Source of the DNA: an uncultured Adlercreutzia sp.
GTDB taxonomy: Bacteria > Actinomycetota > Coriobacteriia > Coriobacteriales > Eggerthellaceae
Length of the DNA stretch: 9,490 nt
NCBI GenBank assembly: GCA_902478715.1
Contig: CABSMC010000086.1
Location: 1 to 9,490, forward strand
Direction: 5' to 3'
Each line of letters begins with the position of its first letter. Position 1 is the stretch's first letter. The notes under the pieces were generated by a model. The model saw nothing but the letters and a program-made list of their open reading frames with translations. It ran no database searches and was not told the origin of the DNA. A program made the translations under genes and the position numbers. Below are positions 7,043 through 9,490 of the stretch, piece by piece.

Positions 7043-8143
7043 ATGGAACTGAGAGATATTCAGAAGGAGATCGAGAAGGCGCAGGGTCGGCTGTCCGACG
7101 CCTTCTCGTTCTTGCGTATCGAGGAGAAGCGCGACGAGCTGGCCGCGCTGGACGAGCAGACGGCCCGTCCGGACTTTTGGAACGACGCGGCGGCGGCCCA
7201 GGCGGTCTCGAAGAAGGCGGCGGGGCTTCGCGCCACCATCGAGGACTACGAGCGGGCCTGCGGGCTTCTCGATGATGCGTCGGCGGCGTGCGAGCTGGCC
7301 GGCGACGATGCGGCCTTCGCCGAGGAGGCCGAGCGCACCGCCGCCGAGCTTGCGGCGCTGCTCGATCAGCTGGAGATCGAGTCCTGGTTCTCCGGCGAGT
7401 TCGACGAGGGCGATGCCATCCTCACCGTGAACCCCGGGCAGGGCGGTCTTGAGGCCCAGGACTGGACCCGCATGCTCTACCAGATGTACGTCCACTACGC
7501 TGAGGACAAGGGCTGGAAGGTGACGGTGCTCGATCTGGTGCCCGGCGAGGGCATCGGTCTTGACAGGGCCACCATCCAGATCGAGGGGCGCTACGCCTAC
7601 GGCATGCTGCGCAGCGAGATCGGCATCCACCGTCTCGTGCGCATCAGCCCCACCGACGCCAAGAAGCGCCGCCAGACCACCTTCGCCTCGGTGGAGGTGC
7701 TGCCGGTCATCGCCGACGACATCGAGGTCGACTTGAACCCCGCCGACGTGCGGGTGGACGTGTACCGCTCAAGTGGCCCGGGCGGCCAGTGCGTGAACAC
7801 CACCGACTCGGCCGTGCGCCTCACCCACGAGCCCACGGGCATCGTGGTCACCTGCCAGAACGAGAAGAGCCAGCTGCAGAACAAGGAGGCCGCCTTCCGC
7901 GTGCTGCGCGCCAAGCTCTACGAGCTGGAGGAGCGCAAGCGGGCCGAGGAGCTGGACGAGCTGCGCGGCGAGCGCATGGACAATTCCTTCGGCAGCCAGA
8001 TTCGCAACTACGTGCTCTTCCCGTACCAGCTCGTGAAGGACCTCCGAAGCGGCGTTGAGACGGGAAATGTGGACGCCGTCCTTTCCGGCGCCTTGGAACC
8101 TTTCGTCATCGGGTATCATACGTGGAGAGTAGCCAACTCCTAG
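7043..8143 (+). CDS. prfB: Peptide chain release factor 2 (RF2)
   Basis: RF2 recognises UGA and UAA in the ribosomal A site and triggers hydrolysis of peptidyl-tRNA. The 366-residue product matches the family length. RF2 hallmarks are MELRDIQKEI at the start, the ARPDFWND segment, the EAQDWTRMLYQMY segment, GIHRLVRISP, and the catalytic GGQ (G247-G248-Q249, followed by C instead of the common H or S). The codon-reading tripeptide, normally Ser-Pro-Phe, is S202-P203-T204 (codons AGC CCC ACC), a notable change. The gene is one uninterrupted frame. At the place where many prfB genes have a CTT-TGA-C programmed +1 frameshift, this one reads on through SFLRIEEK. The start is supported by homology, though its Shine-Dalgarno is distant. 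It lies behind two large hairpins and 23 bp ahead of the transketolase genes. RF1 is excluded by overall sequence and the absence of its PxT motif. Confidence 0.96.
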   Translation: MELRDIQKEIEKAQGRLSDAFSFLRIEEKRDELAALDEQTARPDFWNDAAAAQAVSKKAAGLRATIEDYERACGLLDDASAACELAGDDAAFAEEAERTAAELAALLDQLEIESWFSGEFDEGDAILTVNPGQGGLEAQDWTRMLYQMYVHYAEDKGWKVTVLDLVPGEGIGLDRATIQIEGRYAYGMLRSEIGIHRLVRISPTDAKKRRQTTFASVEVLPVIADDIEVDLNPADVRVDVYRSSGPGGQCVNTTDSAVRLTHEPTGIVVTCQNEKSQLQNKEAAFRVLRAKLYELEERKRAEELDELRGERMDNSFGSQIRNYVLFPYQLVKDLRSGVETGNVDAVLSGALEPFVIGYHTWRVANS

Positions 8144-8166
8144 CAGCGAACGGGAAAGGGAAGCTT

Positions 8167-9000
8167 ATGGATACTGCCGCCTTGCAGGCGAAGGCCACCG
8201 ACATTCGCAAGGATATTCTGACCATGATCACGGAAGCGGGCAGCGGGCACCCGGGCGGGTCGCTCTCCTGCACCGATATCCTCACGGCGCTGTACTTCGG
8301 CGGCGTCATGGACTACAACCCGGCCGACCCGCACAAGCCCGGCCGCGACCGGTTCATCCTGGCCAAGGGGCACGCGGCCCCGGCGCTCTACGCGACGCTG
8401 GCCCACGCCGGCTTCTTCCCGACCGACGAGCTGCACACCCTGCGCAAGCTCGGCACGCGCCTGCAGGGGCATCCCGATTCCAACCTGCTGCCCGGCGTGG
8501 AGGTGTCCACCGGCTCGCTCGGCCAGGGACTTTCCGTGGCCGCGGGCCTGGCGGCGGGGCTGCGCCTGACCGGCGAGGACGGCCTCGTCTTCACGGTGCT
8601 CGGCGATGGCGAGTGCGAGGAGGGCCAGGTGTGGGAGGCGGCCATGTTCGCCGCCCATCAGAAGCTCGGGCGCCTCGTGGCCATCATCGACAACAACGAG
8701 CTGCAGATCGACGGCTGCATCCACGACGTGTGCGATCCGGGGGATTTGGGCGAGAAGTTCGCCGCCTTCGGCTGGGATGTGCAGCGGGTATGTGGCCACG
8801 ACATTCCCGCGCTCATCGAGCTTTTCGGCCGCATCAAGGCCGAGGCGGCCGATACGGCCCGTCCGGTGTGCGTGATCGCGCGCACGGTGAAGGGCAAGGG
8901 CGTCTCCTTCATGGAGAACCAGGCCGGCTGGCACGGCAAGGCGCCGAAGCCCGAGGAACTTGAGAAGGCTCTGGCGGAGCTGTCCGCCGACGCGGAATAG
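8167..9000 (+). CDS. Transketolase, N-terminal subunit
   Basis: This gene encodes the thiamine-diphosphate pyrophosphate-binding half of transketolase, which moves two-carbon ketol units between sugar phosphates in the non-oxidative pentose phosphate pathway. The product has 277 residues, usual for split transketolases. Visible motifs are the GSGHPGGSLS segment with H28, KGHAAPALYA, STGSLGQGLS, and the ThDP/Mg2+ motif starting G146-D147-G148 (GDGECEEGQ) and ending with N176-N177 (IDNNELQIDG). The ATG at 8167 is chosen because GGGAAAGGGAAG precedes it and the residues from MDTAALQAKA fit the family start. An in-frame GTG at 8122 would overlap the end of prfB and lacks a site. It needs the C-terminal subunit encoded immediately downstream to form the active site. 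It is probably co-transcribed with prfB and the next gene. Confidence 0.95.
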   Translation: MDTAALQAKATDIRKDILTMITEAGSGHPGGSLSCTDILTALYFGGVMDYNPADPHKPGRDRFILAKGHAAPALYATLAHAGFFPTDELHTLRKLGTRLQGHPDSNLLPGVEVSTGSLGQGLSVAAGLAAGLRLTGEDGLVFTVLGDGECEEGQVWEAAMFAAHQKLGRLVAIIDNNELQIDGCIHDVCDPGDLGEKFAAFGWDVQRVCGHDIPALIELFGRIKAEAADTARPVCVIARTVKGKGVSFMENQAGWHGKAPKPEELEKALAELSADAE

Positions 9001-9010
9001 GAGGCCCGCC

Positions 9011-9490
9011 ATGGTGAAACTCGCAAACGCCGAGACCGCTGCCCAGAAGAAGGCCACGCGCGCCGCGTACGGCGCCACGCTCGCGGAGCTCGCCGCCGAG
9101 GGCGTGCCCGTCGTGGCCGTGGACGCCGACCTGACCGGCTCGACCACTACCAAGAAGCTCGCCGACGCGGGATACGCCGGGCGCCTGTTCAACTGCGGCA
9201 TCGCCGAGCAGAACATGATCGACGTGGCTGCGGGCCTCTCGCTGGCCGGCAACATCGCGTTCACGGGCTCGTTTGCCGTGTTCGGCACCGGGCGCGCCTA
9301 CGACCAGATCCGCAACACCGTGTGCTACTCGAACCTGAACGTGAAGATCGCCCCCACCCATGCGGGCATCTCCGTGGGCCCCGACGGCGGCTCGCACCAG
9401 ATGCTCGAGGACGTCTCCCTCATGCGCGGCCTTCCCGGCATGCGCGTGCTCGTGCCCGCCGACTACGCCGCCGCCCGCGCCGCCCTGCGC
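9011..9490 (+). CDS. Transketolase, C-terminal subunit (partial, cut by window end)
   Basis: The first 160 residues are visible. This half supplies the pyrimidine-binding domain of ThDP and pairs with the preceding subunit. The catalytic glutamate that activates ThDP is E66 in NCGIAEQNM. The loop THAGISVGPDGGSHQ (H117, D125, H129) corresponds to the substrate- and cofactor-contacting region of transketolases, followed by MRGLPGMRVLVPAD. The start ATG at 9011 has AGGAGG (8999-9004) overlapping the stop codon of the N-terminal subunit gene. The 10-bp gap between the genes implies translational coupling and matched dosage of the two halves. A 1-deoxyxylulose-5-phosphate synthase C-terminal half is related, but adjacency to a transketolase N-terminal gene and the loop motif favour transketolase. 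Confidence 0.93.
   Translation, partial: MVKLANAETAAQKKATRAAYGATLAELAAEGVPVVAVDADLTGSTTTKKLADAGYAGRLFNCGIAEQNMIDVAAGLSLAGNIAFTGSFAVFGTGRAYDQIRNTVCYSNLNVKIAPTHAGISVGPDGGSHQMLEDVSLMRGLPGMRVLVPADYAAARAALR

Noticed and set aside
8122..8166. Earlier GTG start for the transketolase N-terminal subunit
   Set aside because: It overlaps the end of prfB and has no ribosome-binding site. The ATG at 8167 has one at normal spacing and fits the family start.

Overview
The window reads as chromosomal DNA of a high-GC Gram-positive anaerobe, most likely a member of the Coriobacteriia (Eggerthellaceae-like). This is inferred from three things. The GC-rich core genes have an actinobacterial-looking RF2. Transketolase is split into two genes. 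A gene has the architecture of the AbiEi-like/DUF559-like nuclease-fold proteins of Actinobacteria. No species can be fixed from the sequence alone.

Layout, all genes on the + strand. Positions 2-1140 hold the end of a probable cydA and a complete cydB (cytochrome bd quinol oxidase). Positions 1141-2028 are a long non-coding stretch. It contains a 64-bp-period imperfect repeat, a rho-independent terminator (1341-1377), a 36/37-bp tandem repeat, a 15-bp perfect inverted-repeat pair (1579-1747) and a 42-bp tandem repeat. Positions 2029-3141 encode a 370-residue AbiEi-like/DUF559-like predicted PD-(D/E)XK protein of visibly lower GC. Positions 3142-3875 are again non-coding. They hold a second copy of the same inverted-repeat pair (3269-3432), an AT-rich patch, a degenerate ~31-bp tandem array and the secA leader. 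Positions 3876-6707 are secA. Positions 6708-7042 are almost filled by two large nested hairpins. Positions 7043-8143 are prfB (RF2), 8167-9000 are the transketolase N-terminal subunit, and 9011-9490 are the start of the transketolase C-terminal subunit, cut by the window end.

The core genes are ordinary housekeeping functions: respiration, protein export, translation termination and the pentose phosphate pathway. prfB and the two transketolase genes are closely spaced and probably co-transcribed. The transketolase halves must assemble into one enzyme.

The unusual material is of three kinds. (1) The cydB-secA gap carries a nuclease-fold gene bracketed by two copies of a GAGTTGTTAGA inverted-repeat module, plus four unrelated short tandem arrays; this looks like an accessory insertion hotspot or selfish cassette. 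(2) The secA-prfB gap consists of two successive stem-within-stem inverted repeats. (3) prfB lacks the usual programmed frameshift and has Ser-Pro-Thr where RF2 normally has the stop-codon-reading tripeptide Ser-Pro-Phe.
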